A stretch of DNA of 64,000 nt from NCBI GenBank assembly GCA_963545085.1, contig CAUUHV010000009.1, forward strand, positions 1-64,000, given 5' to 3'. Under the pieces are notes generated by a model that made no database searches, was not told the DNA's origin, and saw nothing but the letters and a program-made list of their open reading frames with translations. A program made the translations under genes and the position numbers. This stretch comes from Catonella sp963545085. GTDB lineage: Bacteria; Bacillota; Clostridia; Lachnospirales; Lachnospiraceae. This document shows, in pieces, positions 33,710 to 43,401 of this stretch (positions within the stretch are counted from its first letter, which is position 1; the number at the start of each line of letters is the position of its first letter).

Positions 33710-36292
33710 ATGAGTTTTATTGAAAAAATTATAGGCACTCACAGTGAGAGGGAAGTAAAAAAGCTGCAAAATACGGTTGACAGCATTGAGGCGCTTGAGC
33801 CTTCGATGGAAGCTCTTAGTGATGAAGAGCTTTCAGCAAAGACCGCGGAATTTAAAGAAAGACTTAAAAAAGGAGAAACTCTCGACGATCTTCTGATTGA
33901 AGCGTACGCGGTAGTAAGAGAAGCGGCAAAGAGAGTTTTAAATCAAAGACCTTTCCGTGTACAGATAATGGGCGGTATCATTCTTCATCAGGGACGTATA
34001 GCGGAGATGCGTACCGGAGAAGGAAAGACTCTCGTGTCCACAATGCCCGTTTATCTTAACGCCCTTGAGGGAAAGGGAGTACATGTTGTAACGGTAAATG
34101 ATTACCTTGCTAAGCGAGACAGCGACTGGATGGGACAGATTCATCGCTTTTTGGGTCTTAGCGTAGGATGTATACTAAATGATATGGAGCCTGATGAAAG
34201 AAGGGTTGCGTACGGTTCCGATATAACGTACGGAACAAACAACGAGTTCGGCTTCGATTACCTCAGAGATAATATGGTTATTTACAAAAATCAGCTTGTG
34301 CAGAGAGATTTGCATTATGCGGTAATCGATGAGGTCGATTCGGTACTGATTGACGAGGCGAGAACACCTCTTATAATATCCGGTCAGAGCGGAAAGTCCA
34401 CAAAACTTTATGAGGCATGCGATATTTTGGCTAAGCAGCTTAAAAAGGGCGAAGCAAGCGGTGAGCTTACCAAGATGGATGCTATTATGGGCGAGGAGGT
34501 TACCGAAACCGGCGACTTTATCGTAAATGAAAAAGACAAAAATGTTTCGCTTACGGCGGACGGTGTTGAAAAGGTGGAAAGATTTTTCAGCATTGAAAAT
34601 CTCGCGGATGCGGAGAACCTTGAAATCCAACATAATATCATTTTGGCTTTAAGAGCCCATAACCTTATGTTTAAGGATAAAGACTATATAGTAAAAGACG
34701 ATGAAGTGCTTATAGTAGATGAGTTTACCGGAAGAGTTATGCCGGGAAGGAGATACTCGGACGGACTTCATCAGGCTATAGAAGCTAAGGAACACGTTAA
34801 GGTGAAGAGAGAGAGCAGAACGCTTGCCACCATCACCTTTCAGAACTTCTTTAACAAGTACAAAAAGAAAAGCGGCATGACGGGTACAGCGCTTACGGAG
34901 GAAAAGGAGTTCAGGGATATTTACGGTATGGACGTAATCGCTATTCCTACAAATCTTCCGGTACAAAGAAAAGATTATGATGATGCCGTATATAAGACAA
35001 GACGTGAGAAGCTTAACGCAATTGTAGAGGATATAATTGAAGCTCATAAAAAGGAACAACCTGTGCTTGTAGGCACGATTTCCATAGAGAAATCGGAAGA
35101 ACTGTCGGAAATGTTAAACAGAAGAGGTATTCCGCATAAGGTATTAAATGCAAAATTCCATGAGCTTGAAGCGGAAATTGTTGCCGATGCCGGTCAGCCG
35201 GGTGTAGTAACGATTGCCACCAATATGGCGGGTAGAGGTACCGATATTAAGCTCGGTGACGGAGTTAAGGAAAACGGCGGACTAAGAATAATAGGTACTG
35301 AAAGACATGAGTCGAGACGTATAGACAATCAGCTTCGAGGAAGAGCGGGAAGACAGGGAGACCCCGGTGAGTCAATTTTCTATCTGTCGCTTGAAGATGA
35401 GCTTATGAGACTTTTCGGCTCTGAAAAACTTATGAAAATGTTTGATTCCATGGGACTCCCCGAAGGTGAGCAGTTAAACCATAAGATGCTTTCGGGAGCC
35501 ATAGAACGGGCACAGAAGAGGATAGAGAGCAACAACTTCGGAATTCGTAAAAATCTGCTTGACTACGATCAGGTAAATAACGAGCAGAGAGAGATAATTT
35601 ATGCCGAAAGAAGACGTGTGCTTGAGGGCGAAAGTATGCGCGACGTTATCTACAAAATGATAACGGATACTGTTGAAAATAAGATAAATACCTGTATAGG
35701 TGAAGATTTGCCTGCAGAGGAATGGGATATAGACGAGCTTAACAGACTCATACTTCCGATTTTTCCTTTGCCTGAAATAGTACTTTCCGAGCAGGAAAAG
35801 AAGCATATGAGAAAGAACGAGCTTGTTCAGAAATTAAAGGAGCAGGCGGTTAAGTTTTATGAGGAAAAGGAAACTGAATTCCCTGAAATCGAGCAGTTAA
35901 GAGAAGTTGAGCGTGTAATCCTTTTAAGAGTAATAGATACCAAGTGGATGTCGCATATTGACGATATGGATCAGCTGAGACAGGGTATCGGACTTCAGGC
36001 GTACGGACAGAAGGACCCGCTTGTGGAATATAAGTTTGCAGGTTATGATATGTTTGAGGATATGACCGATTCAATAAGCGAGGATACGGTTCGCGCCCTC
36101 ATGCACATAAGGATAGAGGAAAGGGTCGAAAGAGAAGAAGTTGTAAAGGTTACGGGAACCAATAAGGACGACAGTGTTAAAAAGGGACCGGTAAGAAGGG
36201 TTGAGAGAAAGGTTATGCCTAACGACCCTTGCCCTTGCGGTTCGGGAAAGAAGTACAAGTTCTGCCACGGCAGAAGCGGAGTTACGGCTTAA
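33710..36292 (+). CDS. secA: Preprotein translocase ATPase SecA
   Basis: The 860-residue motor drives unfolded proteins through SecYEG. NBD1 has MRTGEGKTLVSTMPVYLNAL (Walker A) and VIDEVDSVLIDEARTPLIISG (Walker B). The preprotein-binding domain and NBD2 follow with TIATNMAGRGTDIKLG and GRAGRQGDPGES. The C-terminal zinc finger MPNDPCPCGSGKKYKFCHGR is present, as in SecB/ribosome-binding forms. Full length for the family. Its own promoter and the upstream terminator make it an independent unit, followed by prfB. Confidence 0.98.
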   Translation: MSFIEKIIGTHSEREVKKLQNTVDSIEALEPSMEALSDEELSAKTAEFKERLKKGETLDDLLIEAYAVVREAAKRVLNQRPFRVQIMGGIILHQGRIAEMRTGEGKTLVSTMPVYLNALEGKGVHVVTVNDYLAKRDSDWMGQIHRFLGLSVGCILNDMEPDERRVAYGSDITYGTNNEFGFDYLRDNMVIYKNQLVQRDLHYAVIDEVDSVLIDEARTPLIISGQSGKSTKLYEACDILAKQLKKGEASGELTKMDAIMGEEVTETGDFIVNEKDKNVSLTADGVEKVERFFSIENLADAENLEIQHNIILALRAHNLMFKDKDYIVKDDEVLIVDEFTGRVMPGRRYSDGLHQAIEAKEHVKVKRESRTLATITFQNFFNKYKKKSGMTGTALTEEKEFRDIYGMDVIAIPTNLPVQRKDYDDAVYKTRREKLNAIVEDIIEAHKKEQPVLVGTISIEKSEELSEMLNRRGIPHKVLNAKFHELEAEIVADAGQPGVVTIATNMAGRGTDIKLGDGVKENGGLRIIGTERHESRRIDNQLRGRAGRQGDPGESIFYLSLEDELMRLFGSEKLMKMFDSMGLPEGEQLNHKMLSGAIERAQKRIESNNFGIRKNLLDYDQVNNEQREIIYAERRRVLEGESMRDVIYKMITDTVENKINTCIGEDLPAEEWDIDELNRLILPIFPLPEIVLSEQEKKHMRKNELVQKLKEQAVKFYEEKETEFPEIEQLREVERVILLRVIDTKWMSHIDDMDQLRQGIGLQAYGQKDPLVEYKFAGYDMFEDMTDSISEDTVRALMHIRIEERVEREEVVKVTGTNKDDSVKKGPVRRVERKVMPNDPCPCGSGKKYKFCHGRSGVTA

Positions 36293-36379
36293 AAAACGAA
36301 TTACCGTGCGGCAGGCGGAGGGATATTTACCTTTGAGACAGTCGCAGGAATAATTAAAATATAAAAAGGTGGTGAGATT

Positions 36380-37502
36380 GTGGTTGAATTAGATCAGTAC
36401 AGATTTATGTTAAATTCATATTCAGAGCCATTAGTCGAAGTGAGGGATTCACTTTGACTTGGCAAATAAACAGCTGAGACTTGAGGAATTAAACAGGCTT
36501 ATATCCGAAGCAGGATTTTGGGACAATGCGGATAAGGCGAATGCCACAATGGCTGAGCTTGCCGTTTTAAAAAACACAATTGAAGGATATAATAAGCTTG
36601 AGAAGCAGTTTGATGATATCGGAGCGCTTATTGAGATGGTGGAGGAGGAGAATGATACCTCTCTCGTTTCGGAAGTGGCTGAAGAATTGCAGTCATTTAA
36701 AGAAGCCTTTGATGACTTGAGAATTTCAACTTTGCTAAACGGTCCTTATGATAAGGATAACGCTATTCTCACTCTGCATGCCGGCGCAGGCGGAACAGAG
36801 TCATGTGACTGGGCGGGAATGCTTATGAGGATGTATACAAGGTGGGCGGATAAAAGAGGCTTTAAAACAGAGGTGCTTGATTTGCTTGACGGGGATGAAG
36901 CCGGAGTGAAGTCCTGTACAATAGAAATAAGCGGCGCCAATGCATACGGTTACTTGAAAAGTGAGCACGGTATTCACAGACTTGTTCGTATTTCACCATT
37001 TAATGCCGCGGGAAAAAGGCAGACATCTTTCGTTTCCTGCGATGTAATGCCGGATATTGAGGAAAATATAGATATTGAGGTTCGCCCTGATGATATAAGA
37101 ATAGATACCTATCGTTCGAGCGGTGCCGGCGGGCAGCATATCAATAAAACATCTTCTGCGATTCGAATAACTCATTTTCCTACAGGAATAGTGGTAACGT
37201 GTCAGAATGAAAGGTCGCAGTTTCAGAATAAGGATAAGGCTATGCAGATGTTAAAAGCTAAGCTTTATCTTTTAAAGCAGCAGGAAAATGAAGCCAAGGA
37301 AGCCGGAATAAGAGGCGAGCAGAAGGATATAGCGTGGGGCAGCCAGATAAGATCCTACGTTTTGCAGCCTTATACCATGGTTAAAGACCATAGGACGAAT
37401 GAGGAAATCGGAAACGCTCAGGCGGTTCTTGACGGAGGTATAGATCCTTTTATAAACGCTTATCTGAAATGGAAGAGTATTAAAAGAGAAGATTTAGCTT
37501 AG
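36380..37502 (+). CDS. prfB: Peptide chain release factor 2, with programmed +1 frameshift
   Basis: RF2 ends translation at UGA and UAA. The gene starts at GTG 36380 (AGGTGGTGA upstream) and reads 25 codons ending RDSL, then meets an in-frame UGA at 36455. The slippery CTT TGA C (36452-36458), preceded by SD-like GAGGG (36442-36446), is the classic autoregulatory +1 site. Skipping T36455 joins the frame running to 37502 and gives a 373-residue protein. The body has GGQ in GAGGQHINKTSS and the codon-recognition SPF motif in VRISPFNAAGK. The element lets low RF2 activity raise its own synthesis. Confidence 0.95.
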
Positions 37503-37527
37503 AAGGTTTCAAACAGCTTTACTTTAT

Positions 37528-37559
37528 AAAAGACGTCTTTTAAAAAAGGCGTCTTTTTT
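37528..37559 (+). terminator. Terminator of prfB
   Basis: AAAAGACGTCTTTT and AAAAAGGCGTCTTTT can pair over about 13 bp with one G-T pair, ending in TTTTTT. Confidence 0.8.
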
Positions 37560-37604
37560 CTTTTGTATTCCTTTATTGTTTCATGAATAATTTGGATTTA
37601 TATA

Positions 37605-37633
37605 TTGAAAATAACCTCAACCTGTGATACTAT
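37605..37633 (+). promoter_or_regulatory. Promoter of ACT-domain/hom unit
   Basis: TTGAAA (37605-37610), 17-base spacer, TACTAT (37628-37633). I see no riboswitch, T-box or leader peptide between it and the first start codon at 37706. Confidence 0.6.
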
Positions 37634-37705
37634 CTCTCTGTTGCGAACAAATGTTGTTTTGAAGCATACAAAGCAACTCAAATTAAACAGCAGGATGTGG
37701 GAAGT

Positions 37706-38152
37706 ATGAAAGAAAATAAAGAGAGATTGTATGTGGTTTCCGAAAAGGCTTTACCTGAGGTGCTTCTTCAGGTGGTTAAGGCAAAAAGGCTTCTTGACTC
37801 CGAAAAGGTTATGACGGTAGGTGAAGCTACGGAAGCGGTGGGAATAAGCAGAAGTTCTTTTTATAAATACAAGGATGAGATAAACTCATTTTATGATAAT
37901 TCAAGAGGGAAAACTATTTCTTTTCTTCTGCAGGTAGAGGATGAGCAGGGGCTTTTAGCGGCTGTTTTAAAAGAAATCGCGAAACACGGGGTCAATATTC
38001 TTACTATTCATCAGAGTATACCGGTAAACGGAATAGCGTCACTTTCTATAAGCCTTGAAGTTGTGAGCGAGGATACGGATGTAACGGATATGATGGATAA
38101 GGTAAAGAATCAAAAAGGAGTTCAGTCGCTTAAGGTATTGGCAAAGGAATGA
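37706..38152 (+). CDS. ACT domain-containing protein (PheB-like)
   Basis: 148 residues. The N-terminal part carries a helix-turn-helix-like block (KVMTVGEATEAVGISRSSFYKYKDEI, residues about 36-60). The C-terminal ACT domain begins ISFLLQVEDEQGLLAAVLKEIAKHGVNILTIHQSIP. This is the PheB/UPF0735 family found beside homoserine dehydrogenase in Firmicutes, likely an amino-acid-responsive regulator. ATG 37706 is preferred to GTG 37697 because AGGA (37692-37695) is 10 bases upstream. The next gene follows 20 bases later. Confidence 0.88.
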   Translation: MKENKERLYVVSEKALPEVLLQVVKAKRLLDSEKVMTVGEATEAVGISRSSFYKYKDEINSFYDNSRGKTISFLLQVEDEQGLLAAVLKEIAKHGVNILTIHQSIPVNGIASLSISLEVVSEDTDVTDMMDKVKNQKGVQSLKVLAKE

Positions 38153-38172
38153 TAGGATGAGGAGAAAGCAAT

Positions 38173-39378
38173 ATGGTAAATATAGGAATAATAGGCTACG
38201 GTACGGTGGGCTCAGGTGTTTTTGAAGTTATCAATACAAATCGTGAAGGCATAGCTAAAAGGGCGGGAGAAGAAATTCGTGTAAAGAAAATCTGCGATTT
38301 AAAGGAATTTCCGAAAGACGCGGCTGAAAGCCTGATTACCCATGATATAAACGATTTGTTAAATGATGAGGAAATATCCGTTATAGTCGAAACGATGGGA
38401 GGAATAAAACCTGCGTATGCTTTTGTCAAGGCGGCGCTCGAAAAGGGAAAAAGCGTATGTACATCAAATAAGGAGCTTGTTGCAAAATATGGACCTGAGC
38501 TTCTTAAAATTGCTGAAGAAAAAGAGATTAATTTTCTTTTTGAGGCGAGCGTAGGTGGAGGTATACCTATAATCAGACCGCTTAACGAGGCGCTTACTGC
38601 GGATGAAATAATGGAAATAAAGGGTATACTGAACGGAACGACAAATTATATTCTTACAAAGATGAGCAGAGAGGGCGCCGATTATAAAACGGCTCTTGCA
38701 GAGGCTCAGGATATGGGGTATGCTGAAAGGAATCCGGAGGCGGATGTTGAAGGATATGATACCTGCAGGAAGATTGCCATATTGACCTCACTTGCGTACG
38801 GAATGCAGGTAGATTATGAGGATATATATACAGAAGGTATTACAAAAATCACAAAGGAAGATATGGACTATGCGAGGGCTTTAAATGCTTCTATAAAGCT
38901 TGTAGGTGAAAGCAGGAGGGAAAACGGCGAGGTGTATGCGAGAGTTGCGCCGGCAATGGTTGAGGCTTCTCATCCTCTGTACAGTGTAAATGATGTGTTT
39001 AACGCGATTTTTGTAAAAGGAAATGTACTTGACGATGTTATGTTTTACGGCAGAGGCGCGGGAAAGCTTCCTACCGCAAGTGCCGTGGTATCGGATGTTG
39101 TCGATGCGGTTAAAAATAAGGGTCGTCATATTACAATACTTTGGAGCAGTGAGAAGCTCACCTTGGGAAACACGGATAATTCCGCTCAGAGATTTTTTGT
39201 AAGAGCTCCTTTTTCTGAGAAGGAGAAAGTAAAGCAAGCTTTTGGGCATACCGAAGAAGTAAAGAGCGACAGGGTAAAGGGAGAGTTTGCCTTTATTACT
39301 CCGGTGATTACAGAGAAAGAGTTTAAGGAACGGGTTTCGGGACTTAATATAATAAGCAGAATAAGAATGAACTTTTAA
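38173..39378 (+). CDS. hom: Homoserine dehydrogenase
   Basis: The 401-residue enzyme reduces aspartate semialdehyde to homoserine, the branch point to threonine and methionine. It has the N-terminal Rossmann motif IGIIGYGTVGSGV and the catalytic region FEASVGGGIPIIRPLNEAL with ILNGTTNYILTKM. DMGYAERNPEADVEGYDTCRKIAILTSLAYG is the family signature. The short C-terminal ACT-like region suggests feedback control. AGGAG precedes ATG 38173. It lies with the ACT-domain gene and aspartate kinase, forming an aspartate-pathway group. Confidence 0.96.
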   Translation: MVNIGIIGYGTVGSGVFEVINTNREGIAKRAGEEIRVKKICDLKEFPKDAAESLITHDINDLLNDEEISVIVETMGGIKPAYAFVKAALEKGKSVCTSNKELVAKYGPELLKIAEEKEINFLFEASVGGGIPIIRPLNEALTADEIMEIKGILNGTTNYILTKMSREGADYKTALAEAQDMGYAERNPEADVEGYDTCRKIAILTSLAYGMQVDYEDIYTEGITKITKEDMDYARALNASIKLVGESRRENGEVYARVAPAMVEASHPLYSVNDVFNAIFVKGNVLDDVMFYGRGAGKLPTASAVVSDVVDAVKNKGRHITILWSSEKLTLGNTDNSAQRFFVRAPFSEKEKVKQAFGHTEEVKSDRVKGEFAFITPVITEKEFKERVSGLNIISRIRMNF

Positions 39379-39485
39379 TCCGGATTGTTATGAAACATCT
39401 TAGAAAATGTCATAATTAAGCATACGCTTAAAACTATGATATTTGCGGATAATTTGGTTTAAGTATAAATCGGAGGAATAAATAA

Positions 39486-40805
39486 GTGAAAAAGGTTGTC
39501 AAGTTTGGAGGAAGCTCCCTGGCGAGCGCTGAGCAGTTTAAAAAGGTGGGGAAAATAATCAGAGCGGAGAAGGAAAGAAAATTTGTAGTTCCTTCCGCTC
39601 CGGGAAAAAGGTTTCCGTCGGATACCAAGGTTACGGATCTTTTATATAAATGTTATGAGAAAGCGGCTGAAAAGCTGAGTTTTGAAGAAGAATTTTCAGA
39701 AATAAAGTCGCGCTATGACGAAATTATAAACGGACTCGGTTTAAAGCTTTCGCTTGATAAAGAGTTTGAGGAAATGAGAAAAAATTTTAAGGCTCATGCG
39801 GGAAAAGACTATGCGGCTTCAAGAGGAGAGTATTTGAACGGCATAATTATGGCTAAGTATTTGGATTTTCCTTTTTTAGATGCGGCTGAAGTCGTCTTTT
39901 TCGATGAGGATGGGAACTTTGATGCCGAAAAGACAAATGAGATTTTAGGAAAAAAACTAAAAGAACTCCAAACTGCAGTGGTTCCGGGGTTTTACGGAAT
40001 CAAACCCGACGGAAGTATAAAAACTTTTTCAAGAGGCGGCTCGGATATTACAGGCTCAATAGTGGCAAGAGCTGTAAAAGCGGATGTTTACGAGAACTGG
40101 ACGGATGTTTCCGGATTTTTGGTGGCGGATCCGAGGATAATTTATGAGCCTAAACCTATAGAAGTAATTACATACAGAGAGCTCAGAGAGCTTTCTTATA
40201 TGGGAGCTTCCGTACTTCACGAGGATGCCATTTTTCCGGTGAGAATAGCGGGAATCCCTGTAAATATCAAAAATACAAACGCCCCGGGAGACGAAGGAAG
40301 CTGGATAGTGGAAAGTACCGGGCAGAAGTCGAAATATGTGATTACCGGTGTGGCGGGCAAAAAAGGATTTTGCTCAATAAATATTGACAAGGATATGATG
40401 AATACTGAAATAGGCTTCGGCAGAAAGGTTTTGCAGGCATTTGAAGAAAATAATCTTTCTTTCGAGCACATGCCTTCGGGGATTGATACAATGACCCTAT
40501 TTGTGGATCAGGAGAGTTTTATCCCGAAAGAACAGAGAGTGGTTTCAGCCATTCACAGGCTTGCCGCGCCGGATTCCATTGAAATAGAGTCGGATATTGC
40601 GCTTATAGCGGTAGTGGGAAGGGGTATGAAGTCTACAAGAGGAACGGCGGGCAGAATATTTTCAGCGCTTGCTCATGCCCGTATCAATATAAGAATGATA
40701 GATCAGGGCTCAAGTGAGCTTAATATTATAATCGGCGTGGATAACGATGATTTTGAACTTGCAATTAAAGCAATCTATGATATTTTTGTAGAAGTACAGT
40801 TGTAA
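39486..40805 (+). CDS. Aspartate kinase
   Basis: 439-residue enzyme making aspartyl phosphate, the first step to lysine, threonine and methionine. The kinase domain begins VVKFGGSSLASAEQFKKV and includes GFYGIKPDGSIKTFSRGGSDITGSIVARAVKADVYENWTDVSG. Two ACT domains end it (from about residue 290; NLSFEHMPSGIDTMTLFV and GRGMKSTRGTAGRIFSALAHARINIRMIDQGSSELNI), the usual feedback sensors. GTG 39486 has GGAGG (39472-39476) 9 bases upstream. No lysine riboswitch is seen in the 107-base gap before it. Confidence 0.95.
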   Translation: MKKVVKFGGSSLASAEQFKKVGKIIRAEKERKFVVPSAPGKRFPSDTKVTDLLYKCYEKAAEKLSFEEEFSEIKSRYDEIINGLGLKLSLDKEFEEMRKNFKAHAGKDYAASRGEYLNGIIMAKYLDFPFLDAAEVVFFDEDGNFDAEKTNEILGKKLKELQTAVVPGFYGIKPDGSIKTFSRGGSDITGSIVARAVKADVYENWTDVSGFLVADPRIIYEPKPIEVITYRELRELSYMGASVLHEDAIFPVRIAGIPVNIKNTNAPGDEGSWIVESTGQKSKYVITGVAGKKGFCSINIDKDMMNTEIGFGRKVLQAFEENNLSFEHMPSGIDTMTLFVDQESFIPKEQRVVSAIHRLAAPDSIEIESDIALIAVVGRGMKSTRGTAGRIFSALAHARINIRMIDQGSSELNIIIGVDNDDFELAIKAIYDIFVEVQL

Positions 40806-40823
40806 AAGAGGATTGATTTTAAG

Positions 40824-42977
40824 ATGAATATAGCAAAAAAAATAGCGGATGAACTAAATATTAAGGAACAGCAGGTACAGGCTGTAATAAAGTTAATTGA
40901 TGAGGGAAATACCATCCCTTTTATAGCCAGATATAGGAAAGAGCAGCACGGAGGACTTAATGACGAGATTCTTCGTAACCTTGATGAAAGGCTGAGGTAT
41001 CTTAATAATCTTGAGGACAGGAAAGCACAGGTTTTGGCTTCCATAGAGGAACAGGGCAAGCTCACCGAAGAGCTTAAATGTGATATAGAAAAAGCTGAAA
41101 CCTTGGTTGCTGTAGAGGATTTATACAGACCGTATAAGCAGAAAAGGCGAACGAGAGCTACCATTGCCAAAGAGGCGGGACTTGAGGGTCTGGCTGTAAT
41201 TATTTCTTTGCAGATGACGGAAAAATCTATTAAAAAAGAGGCTGAGAGCTATATAAATGAAGAAAAAAATGTACCGGACGTTGATACGGCTATAAAAGGA
41301 GCACTTGATATTATAGCGGAGGAAATCTCCGATAACGCGGAGTACAGAACACAAATAAGAAAGCTTACCGTAGAGGAGGGCATAATAGTTTCCGAAGCGA
41401 AGGATATAGAAGCTGAAACTGTTTATGAGATGTATTATGATTTTAAAGAACCTGTTAAGAAATTAACGGGTTACAGAACTCTTGCTATAAACAGAGGAGA
41501 AAGAGAAAAAGCTCTTGCCGTCAAGATAGAAGCCCCGGAAGAAAAAATACTTGATTATCTTAACAGGAAAATAATAACAAGGGATAATCCGAATACTGCG
41601 GAGCTTTTAAAGGCTGCCGCCGCAGACTCTTATAACAGGCTTATAGCTCCTTCTATAGCGAATGAAATAAGGGCGGAACTTACCGAAACGGCTGAGGACG
41701 GAGCAATTAGAGTTTTCGGCAAAAATCTTACGCAGCTTCTTATGCAGCCTCCTATTACCGGAAAAAGAGTTTTGGGTTGGGATCCTGCCTTCAGAACAGG
41801 TTGTAAGTTGGCTGTAGTGGACGAAACAGGTAAAGTATTGTATACTACCGTTGTATATCCTACCGAACCGCAGAATAAGGTAGCGGAAACAAAGGAAAAG
41901 GTTACCGCCGTTATTAAAAAATACGGAGTATCCCTTATTTCCATAGGAAACGGTACCGCTTCAAGGGAGTCTGAAAAAATAGTTGCCGATATGATAAAGG
42001 AGTCTCATCTTCCCGTGTCTTATGTAATAGTTAATGAGGCGGGAGCATCGGTTTATTCCGCAAGCAAGCTCGCAACGGAAGAATTTCCGGAATTTGATGT
42101 AGGACAGAGGAGTGCCGCTTCAATAGCAAGAAGGCTTCAGGATCCTCTTGCAGAGCTTGTTAAAATTGAGCCTAAGGCAATAGGAGTCGGGCAGTACCAA
42201 CATGATATGAACAGGAAAAAACTTGAAGAAGCCCTTGGAGGAGTTGTAGAGGACTGTGTGAATAAAGTCGGAGTGGATTTGAATACAGCTTCGGTTCCGC
42301 TTCTTTCCTACATATCGGGTATAAGTTCAGCCGTGGCAAAAAATATTGTTTCTTACAGAGAGGAAAACGGCAAGTTTAAAAACAGAAAAGAGCTTTTAAA
42401 GGTGGCTAAATTGGGTCCTAAGGCTTTCGAGCAATGTGCGGGTTTCATGAGAATATCGGATGGGGACAATCCGCTTGATTCCACAAGTGTTCATCCGGAG
42501 TCATATAATACGGCTGAAGCCTTAATAAAGAAATCGGGACATGCCATAGAAGATGTGAGAGGCGGTATAAAGGGCATTTCAGAAGCTTTAAAAGGGAATA
42601 AGGACATTTTGAATGATATTGAGGTCGGAGAGCTTACACTTAAGGATATAATAGGAGAGCTTGAAAAGCCGGGAAGAGACCCGAGAGAAACGATGCCTGC
42701 GCCTGTTTTAAGGACGGACGTGCTTGATATTAAAGATTTAAAAGCGGGAATGGTTATGAAGGGAACGGTCAGAAACGTTATAGACTTCGGCGCCTTTGTG
42801 GATATCGGGGTTCACCAGGACGGGCTTGTGCATATCTCGGAGCTTTCGGACAAAAAGTTTGTAAAACATCCGCTTGAGGTTGTGAGCGTCGGCGATGTGG
42901 TTGATGTCAGAGTATTAAATGTAGATATACAGAAAAAGCGTATTTCATTAAGTATTAAACAGGCGAAAGGTTCATAA
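40824..42977 (+). CDS. Tex-like transcription accessory protein
   Basis: 717 residues with the layout of Tex. An N-terminal helical region (NTIPFIARYRKEQHGGLNDE) is followed by a YqgF/RNase-H-like domain (GWDPAFRTGCKLAVVDETGKVL). Helix-hairpin-helix motifs come next (NTASVPLLSYISGISSAVAKNIVSYREENGKFKNR). A C-terminal S1 RNA-binding domain ends it (GMVMKGTVRNVIDFGAFVDIGVHQDGLVHISELS). Tex binds nucleic acid and affects transcription and fitness; its precise activity in Clostridia is unsettled. It leads directly into tsaE (one base between stop and ATG). Confidence 0.93.
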   Translation: MNIAKKIADELNIKEQQVQAVIKLIDEGNTIPFIARYRKEQHGGLNDEILRNLDERLRYLNNLEDRKAQVLASIEEQGKLTEELKCDIEKAETLVAVEDLYRPYKQKRRTRATIAKEAGLEGLAVIISLQMTEKSIKKEAESYINEEKNVPDVDTAIKGALDIIAEEISDNAEYRTQIRKLTVEEGIIVSEAKDIEAETVYEMYYDFKEPVKKLTGYRTLAINRGEREKALAVKIEAPEEKILDYLNRKIITRDNPNTAELLKAAAADSYNRLIAPSIANEIRAELTETAEDGAIRVFGKNLTQLLMQPPITGKRVLGWDPAFRTGCKLAVVDETGKVLYTTVVYPTEPQNKVAETKEKVTAVIKKYGVSLISIGNGTASRESEKIVADMIKESHLPVSYVIVNEAGASVYSASKLATEEFPEFDVGQRSAASIARRLQDPLAELVKIEPKAIGVGQYQHDMNRKKLEEALGGVVEDCVNKVGVDLNTASVPLLSYISGISSAVAKNIVSYREENGKFKNRKELLKVAKLGPKAFEQCAGFMRISDGDNPLDSTSVHPESYNTAEALIKKSGHAIEDVRGGIKGISEALKGNKDILNDIEVGELTLKDIIGELEKPGRDPRETMPAPVLRTDVLDIKDLKAGMVMKGTVRNVIDFGAFVDIGVHQDGLVHISELSDKKFVKHPLEVVSVGDVVDVRVLNVDIQKKRISLSIKQAKGS

Positions 42978-42978
42978 T

Positions 42979-43401
42979 ATGACGGTTTATGAAAGCTTTT
43001 CCGAGGAGGATACCTTTAATTTGGGAAGGGACTTCGGTGAAAAGGCGGGAAAAGGAATGATATTTTGCCTTGAAGGCGATTTGGGAACCGGAAAAACCGC
43101 TTTTGCGAAAGGTTTTGCGGCAGGATTGGACATAGATGAAAATATAGACAGTCCGACCTTTACGGTTGTACATGAATATACAGAGGGAAAGTTTCCTCTG
43201 TATCATTTTGATGTTTACAGGATTGAGGATTCCATGGAAATGGACGAAATAGGCTATGAGGATTATTTTTTTGGAGACGGAGTATGCCTTATAGAGTGGG
43301 CGTCAAGAATAGAAGAAATAATTCCGGACAACGCGGTCAGGATTACGATAGTAAAAGAGTCGGGAAAAGGCTTTGATTACAGAAGGATAACGGTGGAATA
43401 A
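42979..43401 (+). CDS. tsaE: tRNA t6A synthesis ATPase TsaE
   Basis: 140-residue P-loop protein (EGDLGTGKTAFAKGFAAGL; FPLYHFDVYRIED; CLIEWASRIEE) needed to regenerate the TsaB-TsaD complex that adds threonylcarbamoyl to A37 of tRNAs reading ANN codons. Its TAA overlaps the ATG of tsaB by one base, and the partner tsaD is at 46229. AAAGG about 10 bases before ATG 42979 is a weak ribosome site, so coupling from tex may matter. Confidence 0.95.
   Translation: MTVYESFSEEDTFNLGRDFGEKAGKGMIFCLEGDLGTGKTAFAKGFAAGLDIDENIDSPTFTVVHEYTEGKFPLYHFDVYRIEDSMEMDEIGYEDYFFGDGVCLIEWASRIEEIIPDNAVRITIVKESGKGFDYRRITVE

Noticed and set aside
37503..39485. Lysine riboswitch or T-box before the aspartate-pathway genes
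   Set aside because: Searched the two gaps by eye; no matching conserved blocks or long structured leader.
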